From: Mya arenaria
Lineage: Eukaryota; Mollusca; Bivalvia; Myida; Myidae
Direction of reading: 5' to 3'
Length of the DNA: 64,000 bases
Assembly (NCBI RefSeq): GCF_026914265.1
Contig: NC_069132.1
Coordinates: 37,751,152 to 37,815,151 of the forward strand
The stretch's first letter is position 1; each line of letters begins with the position of its first letter. Both the position numbers and the translations under genes were made by a program. Positions 12,044-25,240 of the stretch are shown here, piece by piece. The notes beneath the pieces are model-generated. The model ran no database searches. It was not told the DNA's origin and saw only the letters and a list, made by a program, of their open reading frames with translations.

Positions 12044-12499
12044 TTTGTTAAAACATTCACCAAACGCATGTACATCGTATCTGTCATAACTTCCTGAATA
12101 CCACCTGACTGTGAACTATCTAATGCAGTCAATATAAAACATTTTAGAATAACAACTTATTGTCCCTTTTTAGGAAAATACAATAAGCGTTAGGCGATTT
12201 AAATTTCTTATTTCATTTTTCTAAATGGTTAGCTAAAATAAGATTGCTCCGTAATAGTTTATCGCGATCATTTGGAAAAAAATGTTTCTTTAAAATCTGC
12301 AAACCTTTTTATATTGGAAATATTGCGTAATTTATACGAAAGCAGAAAAGAAGTGTTCTTATAAAAACCCTTCTACTTCTTATGATAGCTGCAGTACGTT
12401 TTGATCTTTTATATACAGTCTTAAGTACATGTTGAAATGAGAATCATCCCTTAGCAATAAATTTTGTGTTGCATCTTTATCATTTTAAGGATTCAGGTC

Positions 12500-12775
12500 T
12501 AAATATTGACCTCTATGGCATGGAGGTGCAACATCCCTCTTTATGCGATAGAGATGCACCGCTTCTCATAAAGATATACCTTTATTTTATTATTTAGATC
12601 TTCACATCTAAAATAGAGATGCACCTATATTTTATTATTTAAATCTGCACTTCTTAATAATGAGATGCACCTCTAATTTATTATTTAGATCTGCTCTTTC
12701 TTATAAAGAGATGCACTTCTTCCTTGAGGAGAGATGAACCTCTATATTTAGAGGTGCACCTTTAGGTTATACATA
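12500..12775. repeat. 46-bp tandem repeat with GAGGTGCACCTC-type hairpins (unit A copy)
   Basis: Imperfect units alternating GATGCACCTCTAATT and ATCTGCACTTCTTAATA. The same array is found at about 33,815-34,075 and 38,485-38,745 in unit B. Self-complementary AGAGGTGCACCT segments recur. No coding potential. Confidence 0.7.
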
Positions 12776-13112
12776 TCAACCAGTAGATGAGGACATTTGA
12801 CCCAAATGGTACGTCATACTTTTAAGTTAATATTTTACTTCCCTCTGAGTCACAAATAAACTGAGGGAGTTTGTAAAATTTTTATACAACTGGTACGAAT
12901 TAGTTAGGGTAGGTTGTATTGTTTAAGATAAATGTATTTTCGAATAGATTTCATGCGGAAGCGAAAACTATATAGCCATTATAAAGTTTGATTGAGATTC
13001 TGATTAACACTAAAGACATGTGAATCATCGCCAACGCCCTTTGCAAAGACTTACTAGGTATATTTATCGTCGGGTAATAAAATGATCCTACCAAATGATC
13101 CAAACGGACCAG

Positions 13113-13139
13113 GCCCCGATTTCTCGAAACTTCTTAAAC
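13113..13139. repeat. Harbinger left terminal inverted repeat
   Basis: 27 bp identical to the complement of 22244-22270. It is followed by subterminal palindromic GGTTTAACTAAACC-like motifs up to about 13,240. Confidence 0.9.
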
Positions 13140-13353
13140 TGCTTAGATTAGCAACGAGTTTAAACCCGTTATTCGGTTTAACTAAACCGCTTTGTTAAAC
13201 CGAATTTCACGAAAGCGTTTAACAACCGGTTTAACTAATCGAGTACAACGCGATTATCTTTTTGGTAGTTTGGGTTAAAAGCATGGATACTCTTCAAATA
13301 GAGGTAAAGCTCGACCAAACATCATAAAACTGTCAAGTCGTCTGTTTACAACG

Positions 13354-15367
13354 ATGGCGTCCTGCAATAAAATAGCGAAAAAAAGGTGTGCAAACTGGAC
13401 GGACAAGGAAAAGGCAACGGCTATTGGTCTGATTGTGGAAGAGGAGGGCAGAGGACTGTTCTCAACGTTCCGTGGGGCCTCTCAAGGTGCACACGAGAAA
13501 AAACAAATGTGGGAGAACATCTGCCAACGCCTTAACGCGTACGTACATGCATCTTTTAATGACTATTTTTTCCATGTTGAAATTGGCTTAAAACTCTTGT
13601 TTTGTAAACAACCAATGCTACATATTTCGATCCAGTTAATCAATAATTTTAGGATAATAGTATGTTAAATCTCGAGGTACGATAACATGTATTTTTGGTC
13701 CAAGGGCAAACAGGATGAATCAAACTGGGTTTGTGTTTTAATTTCAGATCAGGACTTTGTGTCGAAAGAAGGTATGTGGAGGACATCAAAAGTATGTTCA
13801 AAAACAGTAAATCTCTCGGTATGTATAAATGTCAAGTTCTTTGAATAATGTCTCATTAAAGTCTTGAAAAAACGCTTGTTCAAACAAATATCATGAATGA
13901 TTGAAAGATCATAACACAACTTCTGATTTAAACTGATGTAATTAATTATGTTATAACAACTGAAATCAGTCCGCTGTATGTTTGCACCACATGAATAATT
14001 ATGTCTTTTTTCCAGTAAAAGGCAAATTAGATGCAGCGAAAAAAACAGGGAGTGGTGCTATCAAACTCTCACCAGCTGAAGAGGTCTTGGCAGACCACCT
14101 AAGGGATGTCAACCCGCGACAAATAGACGGCATCCCTGGGGGTGTTGAAACGTATGTTACAGGTATAGAACACCCTACTTCTTGAAAATAATTCAATAAA
14201 ACATTTTAAGCTGCAGAACATATCTTCAACCATAACTGCAGCAATTAAACTGTTATATCTATTCAATCACCTTTTTCAGGATTTAAATGAGAAATACAAT
14301 ATCCCTCCTTTTTACAAAATGTATATGTTAGCATAACAAGTCATGTATTTGTACTAAACAACTATGTATTTAAAAAAAAAAACAAAAAAAAACATGTATT
14401 GCAGTTTCATCGGTGCCAGAAGTTAACATGCCTTATACTCCAACGGAGGATGTTACTGTTATGCCATTGGGTAAAATTGTACTTTATTCCTTTGTTCAAC
14501 ATACACCTTATCACATCTTATCCACGCAGAACATGCTTTAATATTTACAATCGATTTCAACATTAAATTGATTTTACATCTTATAACACATGCTTGTTTA
14601 TACTGTACAATCAGCCATTTTGTACTCTTGTTGTACTGGTACCTACTTCTGAAGCTAATTATAAATATTTCACTGACAACGTGTACACAAATACTATATG
14701 CAGCAAATGAACAACGTAATATTCCAATTTTGCACACAATGACCAAGTATAGCACCCACAAAATTTCTCTTGCAGTGTTCTCTGTATCAGCTGTACTTGA
14801 AACTGCGTCACCTGACCAATCACAGCCACCAGTTTCTTGTCCTGGTACCAGTCAAGAATGTGACCCTGCAGAGGCTCTTGAGAACAGTTTTGTCTATGAT
14901 TCCCCAAGTAACACGTGAGTTACATTTGAATCTTGAATATACTTTAATTGTTTATTAATGTAAATTTAGAGACAAAGGATTCTGATCATATCTTGTATGC
15001 ATGCTCAGTCATTTAAATTAGAATTTCGGATGAACAAGCCCGGATTCTTTTACTATTGCATGAAATCATATTTATGAACAAGCCCTGCTATATAAAATTC
15101 AGAATTTGAGCAAGTCCGGAAGACATTTTACCAGTGCAGGGCTTGTAGGCTTGTGTTAACTGTGCATGCTTAATTGGTTTGACTGCATTTTGGGAGAGAA
15201 GCATAGTTTCACTGAAAGTGAGTTATTCTGTGGCAAGTGTTGAAGAGGGTATGTGTATCTGTTATCTTTATGTTAGTAATTGTAATAATTTTAAAAATAT
15301 TTCAGGTATCAGATTGTCATGGACGGTGCAAGTGGAAGTACAGTCGAAAAAACAGACTTCCAGAAAG
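13354..15367 (+). CDS. Harbinger Myb/SANT-like DNA-binding protein
   Basis: Six exons with GT-AG junctions and compatible phases: 13354-13538, 13748-13818, 14016-14162, 14405-14470, 14776-14914, 15306-15367. The joined frame is open for 223 codons. The N-terminus (NWTDKEK...W ENICQRLNA...) is a Myb/SANT trihelix domain of the type found in the second gene of PIF/Harbinger elements, where it binds the terminal repeats and helps bring the transposase into the nucleus. A basic linker (VKGKLDAAKKTGSGA) and an acidic, Pro/Ser-rich region follow. The C-terminus is unresolved: reading through the last donor gives 16 more residues and a TAA, and I found no clear further exon before the transposase. 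The start ATG lies about 240 bp inside the left terminal repeat. Confidence 0.75.
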
Positions 15368-15597
15368 GTAACAAAATATACCTTTTAAACCTTTTGTTTG
15401 TTATGCAACAATAAATTGTTTGTTTGTAAAAAAGAAGTATTTTGGTATTAATAAGACTTTTAAATATATTTAATAAAGCCAGCATCTCTTTTATCAAAAT
15501 AAAATAAGGAAAGACAATGAAATTCATGAGCTAAACAAAAAAAACCCTTCTTAAAAGAATAAATGAAGAATAAATGTGTTCAATTTGATTGCTAGAC

Positions 15598-15843
15598 GCC
15601 AATATCTTGAAACTTCTTAAGTCTCTTATATTATAAACAGAACTAAGCTAATCACACTGTTTTTGTTGTTCGATAAGATGCATTATATTTAATTCTTAAA
15701 GAGTTTTAAGAAATTATGTAGAAATAACCTATATAATATCAGAATAAACCATTTTTCAAAATCCATTTTCAGTACGTTTGAAGGCTTATTGAAATAAGAG
15801 ACTTAAGCTTGTTAAGCCTAAGATGTTTCGAGAAATTTGGGCC
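15598..15843. mobile_element. Nested Harbinger-related MITE
   Basis: About 246 bp with imperfect terminal inverted repeats. The right end in complement begins GGCCCAAATTTCTCGAAACA, close to the terminal repeat of the host element. No coding capacity. It lies inside the larger transposon, just after the Myb gene. Confidence 0.55.
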
Positions 15844-16985
15844 TGAATATTTGAATTAACAGTTGTACTCTATCCAATTTAGATATCATTTAATTTGGTA
15901 ATTTAAGAAATATAAGAAAAAGTTGATTTGGCCATTTATGCATACAATTCAATTTTAAATATTAACTCACAATATAACATATCTCAAATATTCAGAAGCT
16001 GACAAATTTTGTATTTGTTTCAAATTTCTATTTGATATTTTGTTAAAAGGGTTCTGTCACTTATTTAAAAACGTACAAGCAAAAATTTGTATTAAATTTG
16101 TCTGATGCGAGAAATAGAAAGTTGACTAATCAGTACTTTGGTGAAACTACAACTTAAAATTAAGACTGCAATATCATAATTTGATGTGATGTCTTATGTA
16201 AAAGAAATGGAGAATGTTTGTTAAATTCAGTTTAAGATAGTATTTTATTTCACTTGTGTCAGAAAAAAACATATTTTCACACTGGTGAATTAAGTTACTA
16301 TGAAAAGTATCATATACCTTTGTCATAACTTAAGGTATTAAGTGTGTCCCACATACAACAACAGAAGTTATAAAGAAGCTTGTCGTACATACATTTACAT
16401 TTCGAAATTATTGTCGAAATGAATCTCATTACAAATATTTGCATTGTAGTAAGAAATAAGAAAGTAGCTCAAATCTGTAAGTTGCAACCATCTATGTTAC
16501 AAATACATGGTTTTAATGGATTGTCACAATTATGGAATTTATTAAATATAAAAGATTATTTTATAGTTTAATTACATGTAGTAAGACCTATTTCAAAAAC
16601 AATGTAAAGTAAAAAAAATACACATCATTAACTCATTTTCTGAATTGCTGTCATGTATCGGTGTGTGACTTTCATTTTCAAATAATGTTGGAAAAATTAA
16701 TTTCTTTTTTTTAAATTAATTTACTTTTCCATATCAATTTTTTACGAAGACTTTCGTTAGTCATTCTAATTTTGATTGAGTGTTTTGCGTCTTCTTCTTA
16801 ATCATAATCAATTCAATTATCTTAGATCTTATAAATAAACCTTACTCTTTGAGATTTGACACTTCTCAATTATATCTAACTTAATCTTTTGTAAATTTAC
16901 TTTTGACAATAGTTATTTTTGAGTAGCACTTCATTAGCTTTTTATCACTTTTTTTCTCAGTGGTAACTACTACTCCTTGAAATAA

Positions 16986-17022
<37 letters not shown>

Positions 17023-18642
17023 ATGGGCTTTTTGGGCATATTAATTACACTTAAAGTTGTTAATCAAAGTCATAGATTGAACTTAAATGACCTGATTAGC
17101 CTTGAATATTGGTATAAGAGATTAAGGTGAAGGTATTGATTTGAATGATTTTGAAATTTTATTTTGCTTAATTGCTTGTCAGAATAGAAACACTTCAGAT
17201 TTAATTGAATTGATTTGTTCCATCTGGTCATTATAATCATCTTTTATGTGAAAACACAAATGCGAAAAAAATATTTTTTTGTTTAAAATGTTATGTGATT
17301 CACATTCAAACCCATTAAGTTATCATTTTATATATGTATAATTGAATGTAATGAGGAATACGAATCAAATTACTTAAAAAATGTATTGAATCTCTAATAT
17401 CTTGTTGTTTATAACCAAAAGCCATATTTGATACCCAAGAAGAAATACACTTCTTTAAAAAATATCATCATGATTGAATGGTTAATGTCCCAAAATGGTT
17501 TAAATATAGACTAAAATAATCAGTGTTCAAATGTTTATTTCATTTTCTCATGTCATTTCTTAAACACTTTAAATGACTCATTATATCAAACATTCACAAA
17601 CCATCCCAAGCTCTACAAGTATATGGTTTACACAATTTCTGAAAAATGTGTCATACTTTTTGAACATGAAACGCCTTCAACATGAAACAACATTCATGGC
17701 ACAAATAGAGAACAAAAGAGTGTGTGATTTTTAAATAAAATTTTACATTTTGCAAAGACATTTATTTGCAAACCAGTTCAATTGGAAGAGGATCATAGTT
17801 TAATACCGGTAATTAAAGAATTACTTCAGATTTGAAAGAACCATGTGAAAACAGCACTTATAAATTTAAGAAAAAAATCATGAACATGTCTCTAAGTATT
17901 ACAAAAAAACAACTGGTTTCTAGAGTATTTAGAGAATCATTTAAACAACAAAAATGAAATATGACACTACTGCTACTATGGGAGAACGCAGCTTTAAGAC
18001 TTCAGAATTCTTTAACAATAATTACTGATAACAAGATTGAAACCAAGTATTATATAGCTAAAACCTACAAATATCAATTGACTAGGGAGTCCAAAAATAT
18101 TTAAGTGATTAACTATTGTCTAATAAGTTAGAAAAATGCAACAGTGTTTTTTTTAAATTTTTCTTCCACATTAAAAATGATATCCTGCATAAGAACCATT
18201 GGTTTTGACATGCATTCATCCTTCAATATTTAATATTCATTAAACATAAATTTTAAGTGACACATCTTGAACAACTTACCAGGTAATGAATTTTTTTGAA
18301 AATATCAATTACTAGTAACAATATTGTAACAGTGTATTGAGTCGTTGAAAACTTTAAAAAGAAATCAATTGATTGGTAAATGCTAAAAGATTTTAGAGAT
18401 CTACTATAGTCTCATAAGGTAGAAGTTCTGTTCATTCTGAATATTTTTTTCAAACTGAACAAATCCTCCATTAGAACCATTGTTTTATACATAGATTCTT
18501 CTTTTTGGGTATGTTTAAACACATGTATAAATTGTGGTACATATTTTTTGGGAGTTATAGTGCATCTTTAAGAAGTATAATATTTACAGTACATCTTAGG
18601 TGGAAGTCAAGAGTTCATCTTTTAGGCAAGCATATCCCAAAT
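15844..18642. other. Non-coding interior of the Harbinger element
   Basis: AT-rich DNA between the two converging genes. It contains a (TA)n tract at 16987-17019 and no ORF or splice-supported exon that I recognise. A final exon of the Myb gene may be hidden here. Confidence 0.5.
16987..17019. repeat. (TA)n microsatellite
   Basis: About 16 uninterrupted TA units in the non-coding interior of the transposon. Confidence 0.9.
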
Positions 18643-21600
18643 TCAAAAGTACTGCTCTGCTAGAATGTCTCTGTACAGCAGACCATTTCTTGTTCCTTCA
18701 AAGTTCAATTGGACCTCTGGCTGGTCATCATTAAAGTCATCATTTGAGTCCAAGGTGTCCCCATTACTCAATCCGAAATTGTGCAGAAACACACATGCCA
18801 CTATGATTGTGCAACAAATCTCAGGCTCCACTCTAAGTCCATAAGACAGACAGGGAAACCTCCTCTTCAGGATCCCAAAGGACTGCTCAATCACCACATG
18901 CGTTCGTACTTGTGCTCTGTTGTACCTTTAAAAGTATATATGTTAAATAAAATAAGCCGTTTTCAACATGTGAATACAAATTGAAATGAACAATTTTAAG
19001 CATTTAGTTGATTATTACATTGCAATTGTTCACACACATTTGTAAAAATTTCCATATCAATAAGCAAAATGGTTTCACATTTAAATATAAATTTTCAAGA
19101 CTATCCATATTTTACTACTTTTTCATGTCTAGAATTACTGAATTGGAGGCACTGTTGCCAAAATCAGCTCTGACATAATTTAATTTCTTATGACAAATGT
19201 CATAATGTGAAAGTGCAGCTCAAAGAGCATACCACTAACATACATGTTTGGAGAGTAGGTCTTAATTTAATTCAAGGGTTCTTGTCTAAACTAGATTGAT
19301 ATCTGTCAAGTTGAGATCATAAATAAAAAAAAAAGATGTGACATTTGATTCAAGTAAATATTACCTCTCCTGTTTTTGGCTTCTGGTTGCCAGGTATGGT
19401 GTCAACAGGTACGGCTTTGAGGGGTAGCCGCTGTCACCCAAAATATATCCATTCAAAGCACCTGAAAATGTGGAAACAAGATAATATTTGGAATGTTAAG
19501 ATAATATTTGGAATGTTAAGAAAACACTGGAATTGCTCTTTCAGTTAAATAATAAGTTATTTTTACATAAAGAGGTTGAATCCCAGCCAAAATTCCTCAA
19601 GATGGCATATAAAAAGGAGATGGAACAGACATGTTTGTGTACATTATTTTTCAATGTACCAGCTTAAGTTTCCTTCCAAATAAAATATAACTATAATATA
19701 GTTATATTTTATTATATCTTCATTTCATTCTTTCATTCATTTTCATTATCAAGAAGTGAACTATTTAGAATGATATGTTGTGAACTACCGCACTGAAAAA
19801 ATATGACTGATTCCCTAACTACAACACTTTCTATTAAAGCTGAACTCTTACAGATTTACCAGATTTACAACTTTTTTATGTTTTGTCTTAGAAGGAACTA
19901 ATGTTTGCACAATTATCTGCAAACCAGTGATAAAAGACTACTGACAAAATAATAGATCGCTGATCTCATGTATCCATTCCAAAATTAAGGTTTTATGGCT
20001 TCTTAAACCATTTCTAACAATTAAAGAAAACGCATAATTTTTTTTTTAACTTCAATATAAAAATCTGCAATCTTATTTTATTTGTCACCCGTCTTATGTG
20101 ACTGGTTTTATTTTAGCATAAATTGGCTCATTCCAAGTAAAAAAGAAGTTGTCACAACGTTCAATCTATGAGAGTGCAGCTTTACGGATAATAGTAAAAT
20201 GTTTCACTCCGTTAAGGGGTGCTAACTGAAAAATAAAACGGACTGTTATATTCAAAATTAGGAACATTAAGTAGATATGTATACCTGACTCAAGTTGTTG
20301 GCAAAGTTCCGACTCTCTAAAAATCCTGGCATCATGGACACTTCCCGGCCATTTTGCAACAACATTCAAGAACCGAAAGCTCGAGTCACAAACCATCTAC
20401 AAAATTCATAGATGAAAATTATGCTTTATAGATGGGAGTTAATTCTGCAAAGTTCTTTGAAGAATGATACATTGATGAATATCAAACAGCAAATTATAAA
20501 CACAATGTGATATAAACTTTGTTAAATATGATTTGCAGTATTGAAGATTAAATATTGCAAGCACCTCCAATTGCATAATAACCAATGTAAATCTGGTATT
20601 ATTGATAGTACATTGCATGTACGTCATAATTCCGGTCATTAGTTCCTGATTCATGTGTTATTTCATCTCCACATAAAAGTGTTTGATGTTTTTGAAACAG
20701 CTACGGTACTTTAGTAAGAATAATTATGAATTTTAGACTAACTACTTACTTGAACATTGATGGAGTGGTACCCTTTCCGATTAACATAATCCCCTTCATA
20801 TTCCTGCGGAGCCTGAACCCTGATATGTGTCCCGTCGATAACTCCTATCACATTCGGGAACGCTGGAAAATGTAATTATATCCATCGGTTTGTTTATTTA
20901 AATCATGTCTTAACGATTAGAAAAATGGCTCTATGACACTTGGTTACCATTGGGTTAAGAAGATTTACGCTTTGTCTTTCTATTATGCGCCAATCAATTG
21001 TAATCGCCCTCCACCCCTGGGTTTGAACCCGGAATGCAGACGCATTTGGCAGTGATTTTATCCGGGACAAAACGTAAGAATTACTGCTATTACCCAAACC
21101 TGGGGGGGGGGGGGGGGGGCGTCGGACAGCACGCTGGAGAGATATTGGCACCAATGGTTGGATACAAGGAAGTTCAAGTGCGTTACCCTAGCTTTTTTTT
21201 CAAAGCCTTAGTTCTTATCCATGCTTGCTGTAAAGCACCGATGCAGGGAAGGGGTTACCGATACAAGGGGTACAACTTTCCTGGGTTAGACCAGTACTGA
21301 GTTGAGTACACCACTTTTCAAATTCAATGACATTTTTGTTTAGGAATGAATACAATACTGTATACTGTATACAATGTTTACATACAGTACCTGGTATAGG
21401 CTAGAAGAAATGAAAATAATTTGTTTCCGCCCCATCTAGTATGCCATTGTATTGTTTTCTGGCTAAAATGTATACCACAGTATTGACAAAATGAATAATT
21501 CATACCAAGGTCAATATTGTGACAGCTCGACTACTTCCGGAGCTATATCCGCTTGCATTTACCCATTCGATTTAACAGCAAGAAAATACATTGGCCGTCT

Positions 21601-22086
21601 CTAAGGTGACATACTACCTAGATAATTGACAAGTATAAAAATATAGATTTCAAATGAATACATGCCTGCTATTCGATAAAATTCTGCTTTGCATGCTGCC
21701 ACATCCGATCTAAATCCTATGGTCCTGCTACCGATCTCGGCGAACAACTTGATGACACCTTTCACCGCCCGGCATACTGAAGAAGGCGAAATCCCATGGA
21801 CAGCACCCACTACTATATAGTGGGTGCCTGTGGCCAAAAACTGCAGTGTAACAAGCACACTTAGAAGTGGCGGGAGTGGATTTGACCGACTCGTCGGCCG
21901 GACCATTGATTGGTACGCCCTGTCAACAAGCTGTATGATAGAGGGTGGCCGGAATCTGTACCGGTTGAAAACCTCTAATTCTGACATCACTTCCAGCGGG
22001 TTGGTTCGGTCCTGGAAAACTCGCGGAATCGGCAAACCAGCGATGCGGTTACGAATACGCCGAATTCGGCGTCTGATGTCGGCCAT
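18643..22086 (-). CDS. HARBI1-like DDE transposase, five exons, apparently intact
   Basis: Exons on the minus strand: 22086-21666, 20862-20750, 20396-20285, 19461-19365, 18925-18643 (421+113+112+97+283 nt, 341 residues plus TGA). Human HARBI1 is about 350 residues. The N-terminal helical region (residues 1-140, [10 protein letters not shown]...[11 protein letters not shown]) matches the family's helix-turn-helix part. The catalytic core follows in order: VIDGTH (D150), PGSVHD (D200), the ILGDSGYP box (D225) and [13 protein letters not shown] (E261). It cuts and reinserts the element together with the Myb-like partner encoded on the other strand. Intron 1 must use a GC donor (CAG|GCATGT) to keep the frame; the other introns are GT-AG. 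No stop or frameshift was seen. Start ATG with an AAA-ATGG context, 184 bp inside the right terminal repeat. Confidence 0.88.
21102..21119. repeat. G18 homopolymer
   Basis: Eighteen consecutive G in intron 1 of the transposase (C18 on the transcribed strand). Prone to slippage and sequencing error. Confidence 0.9.
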
Positions 22087-22243
22087 TTTTAATCCATCTA
22101 TAACGCGTTTAAACCAACAATAAAGCAGGTTTAGCTAACGGGTTTAAGTCAATCGGATTAAGCGCGTTATTTGTTTCGAGAAATGCAACGGAATTACGGA
22201 ATGGGTTTAAGCCAGTTACTAATCGGTTTTGGCTTAGTAAGAG

Positions 22244-22270
22244 GTTTAAGAAGTTTCGAGAAATCGGGGC
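22244..22270. repeat. Harbinger right terminal inverted repeat
   Basis: 27 bp complementary to 13113-13139, followed by the CAG target-site copy. Confidence 0.9.
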
Positions 22271-25240
22271 CAGCGAATAAATAAATACACTGTTTAAGAA
22301 AACACCTTTAGGAATCACGGGATTATTACGGTGGGGGTAAAATTGGAAATGTTATCGCATAATTTGAATGCCGGGAGGATTTAAAAAAGATCCTAACCGT
22401 TTACGTTATTCCAAAATCTTTAACCTCACAATATGCATTGTACAGAACACGCTGTTCATAGGAGTGACACAGACGGGTTCCTTTATCAACAAGACAATTG
22501 ATGCAAATTTATGATGAAATATATGCAATGACAATACTTTTATGAAAAACTACAGAAACAAGCTCAGTCAACTTTTTTTAATATAAACCCGTTAAATGGC
22601 ACTGGGTAAACGCCAAAGTCATAGAACACAAAAACAAATTTTGAAAGGAAATCTGCTACGGCACAACGCCAGCCAGTCCAGCCAGATATCAGCAAAATGT
22701 ACTGTGTAAAATTTGCTGTTGACATTATCATGAGACTGTAACACAACATCGCTATCATGGCAACACAAATAACCATACACGAAATAGAAATACAGCCTTA
22801 AATATTTTTATCGTTACATGAAACTAAACTCATACCATTGCCTACTAACGCAAGAAGTGTTCATGCAAATCGCCTGCCAAGCAATGTACCATGATAACAT
22901 GCATGATGGCAACTGTTCACTCTCACTGAAAGTAATTAAACTGAAGACATCCCCAAACACAAATATAGGATGAAACGTTCTGGACCACAAATGCGCTCAA
23001 ATACCTCTTTGGACTTGACTAATATGTACTGACAGATATTTTTATGATATGTTGTTTTCCCATATGCAATCCAACGTTAGAACCATTTCCTGGGCGCAAG
23101 CAATATGCAGCCCGAAGTTATCTAATGATTGGTTCATGACAAAGGCTTGTGTTCTATGGCAAATTTCATATTTGCAATGACGTTTGTATGAATACTTTAT
23201 ATTGTATATTTTTCAAGTGTTCTTATTATTATCCAAAACCATACTTGCACGAGGAAACTAACCGATACTCTGGTATAACTAAGCATATACATGATACAGA
23301 GATTTTCAATTATGATTATAATCTAGAACTGCTAAATGATTATATTAACGTTTTATGAAAATTATCATTCAATTTTTTGCAGTGCATAACTCTTTCATTT
23401 TTATTCATCTTATATATATACTTGGAAGCAAGGCAGCTTAATGTACATAATCGATATGTTTAAATGTTTTATATAACGATACCTAGGTGTTACTTATTTA
23501 TTTGGCATATTTATTTTGTAATTTCGATTTTGTTTATATGTAAATTGTTTGTATTTATCGCTAATTTGTACAACAATACACAACATACCGCTTTCTGATA
23601 AATACATGTTGGTTGTGTTCTGTTACTGTGTTGCACCAATAATAAATGCATTCACATTCTGGTGGTTTAACAAAACGCTCATGTGACATTGAAATTGTAA
23701 TTGTGTAACGGGGGTGGTGGAGTAGTTTGTGCAAAACAGTAAGCATTAACCCAGAACGTCTAATGATGCCTAAGGATTCATTAAAACCCTTCAAGGTGAA
23801 AATGATTGGTTTAATCCAGGTAAATATCAACACTCATACTAATTGTTTGCTACATGGCTACTCCGTTAAGGATCTTCCACAATGCAAAAGTGGGTGGGGA
23901 AGGCCAAAAATTAAAACCTTTGAAAAGTTCATGTTCAACCTATTTTTAGGAACAATCTTTTTCAGGAGTAGAACAAACTTCCTTTGCAACATGTTTTGGG
24001 GTAATAAGGAGTTGAGCAAATTTTACGAAAGAAAGATTTTATAAGATTTTGGTTCAAAGCGCATTTGCATTTTATTCAGAAATATATTTGTGAAAAAAGC
24101 TCCAGACAATCTACAATGTCTTGATGATATATTTTCAAATAAGAAGGACATTCAAGAAAATAATGCAAAATAGTGCATTAAACTCATTTTCTGGTTACAA
24201 AAAAAGAATGTAAATGCTTTTTGATTGAAAATCGGATACACCATTTACGATAAAAGTTACTCAACTCCTACACATGTTGCAGCGGATGCATGTTTTATGC
24301 TTGCTAAATATTGAACCTCATAACTATATATATATATAGATTTTTATTAAACATTAATTGTTTTGTCCTTCAAACTAAGTTTTGCAATGTGGAAGGCCCT
24401 TAAAGAATTGCAAAGGCGGCTAAACCGGCTCATGGGAAAAAAGCATAGATGCCAAGAAACTTTAAACTGTAACAAAACAAGTCACTGTACATGTCAAGAT
24501 GATGTTCTGTTCGCAGTTGAGTCCACGTAGAGAACATTCACGAAGTCCACTCCACTTTAGTAGTACAACAGTTGTAGTACGTTTTTTAAAAAACAACATG
24601 AAACCATGCTGACAATTTAAAGATCTGATGGACGGATGTGTTTATTTTAAACCTTTACATGAGCATACTCTTAATATACATAATTTATACAAATACAAAC
24701 AATTAACAACATATTTTGACACCATTAATTAATTCATAAGCTTCATGTGTAAGGTGATTAAAATGATCTGGAAAGTAAATTAATAAAAAATGAAAGAGAA
24801 AAAAATATTGATTTGGGATAAACATGTAGTGTTAGTATAAAAACGATATAACGTAAGGTACATGCTGTTTATAATGCATTTGTTTTTAAATATGTCATAT
24901 TTCTATTTTAAATTAATGAATTTAATTAACTCAATCAACATTGGATACTGACCATAACGTCATAACCGATCCCGGTTACCGACCTTTACATTCGAATCGC
25001 ATGTTACTATGTACTTTCGGCCTTTTAATAATCAAGTGCGTTTGTCGAATGATATATTTTTTTAGATGTGGATAATCAATAACCATTTTCAATGTGTTCG
25101 CGTACACAATACTAGGAAAACTAAGGGAATACTTCGTTTACTCAACAGACGTTCGGCAATAAAAATGGAGTCTCTCCCCGTTTCAATGTTTGTTAGAATA
25201 AATACATTGTTAATACATGTCTCGAACCTTTAACCAACAA

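Larger units (their letters stand above)
4190..13112. repeat. Segmental duplication unit A
   Basis: First unit of the tandem array. From about 4,190 (GGTTACAAAAATGCAAAT, matching 41,090 onwards in unit C) to the Harbinger insertion, the order of blocks follows units B and C: 3' flank, exon 4, exon 3, 34-bp minisatellite, exon 2, foldback element, duplicated exon 1, 46-bp repeat. Unit A lacks the roughly 1.9 kb that begins units B and C (22,271-24,190 and 39,066-41,090), so its left end is truncated. Confidence 0.75.
13113..22270. mobile_element. Complete PIF/Harbinger DNA transposon (9,158 bp)
   Basis: Perfect 27-bp terminal inverted repeats starting GCCCCGATTTCTCGAAACTT (13113 onwards; complement ending at 22270), flanked by CAG at 13110-13112 and 22271-22273. 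The homologous B/C junction around 39,058-39,075 has the same flanks joined directly (GGAC-TAG-CGAAT), giving an empty site and a 3-bp target duplication, as expected for PIF/Harbinger. Inside are the two genes typical of the superfamily, a Myb/SANT-like protein (plus) and a DDE transposase (minus), converging. Subterminal DNA at both ends is rich in GGTTTAA(C) motifs. Both genes look open, so the copy may be autonomous or recently active. Confidence 0.9.

Noticed and set aside
21824..22123. 99-codon plus-strand ORF
   Set aside because: It is the antisense shadow of transposase exon 1.
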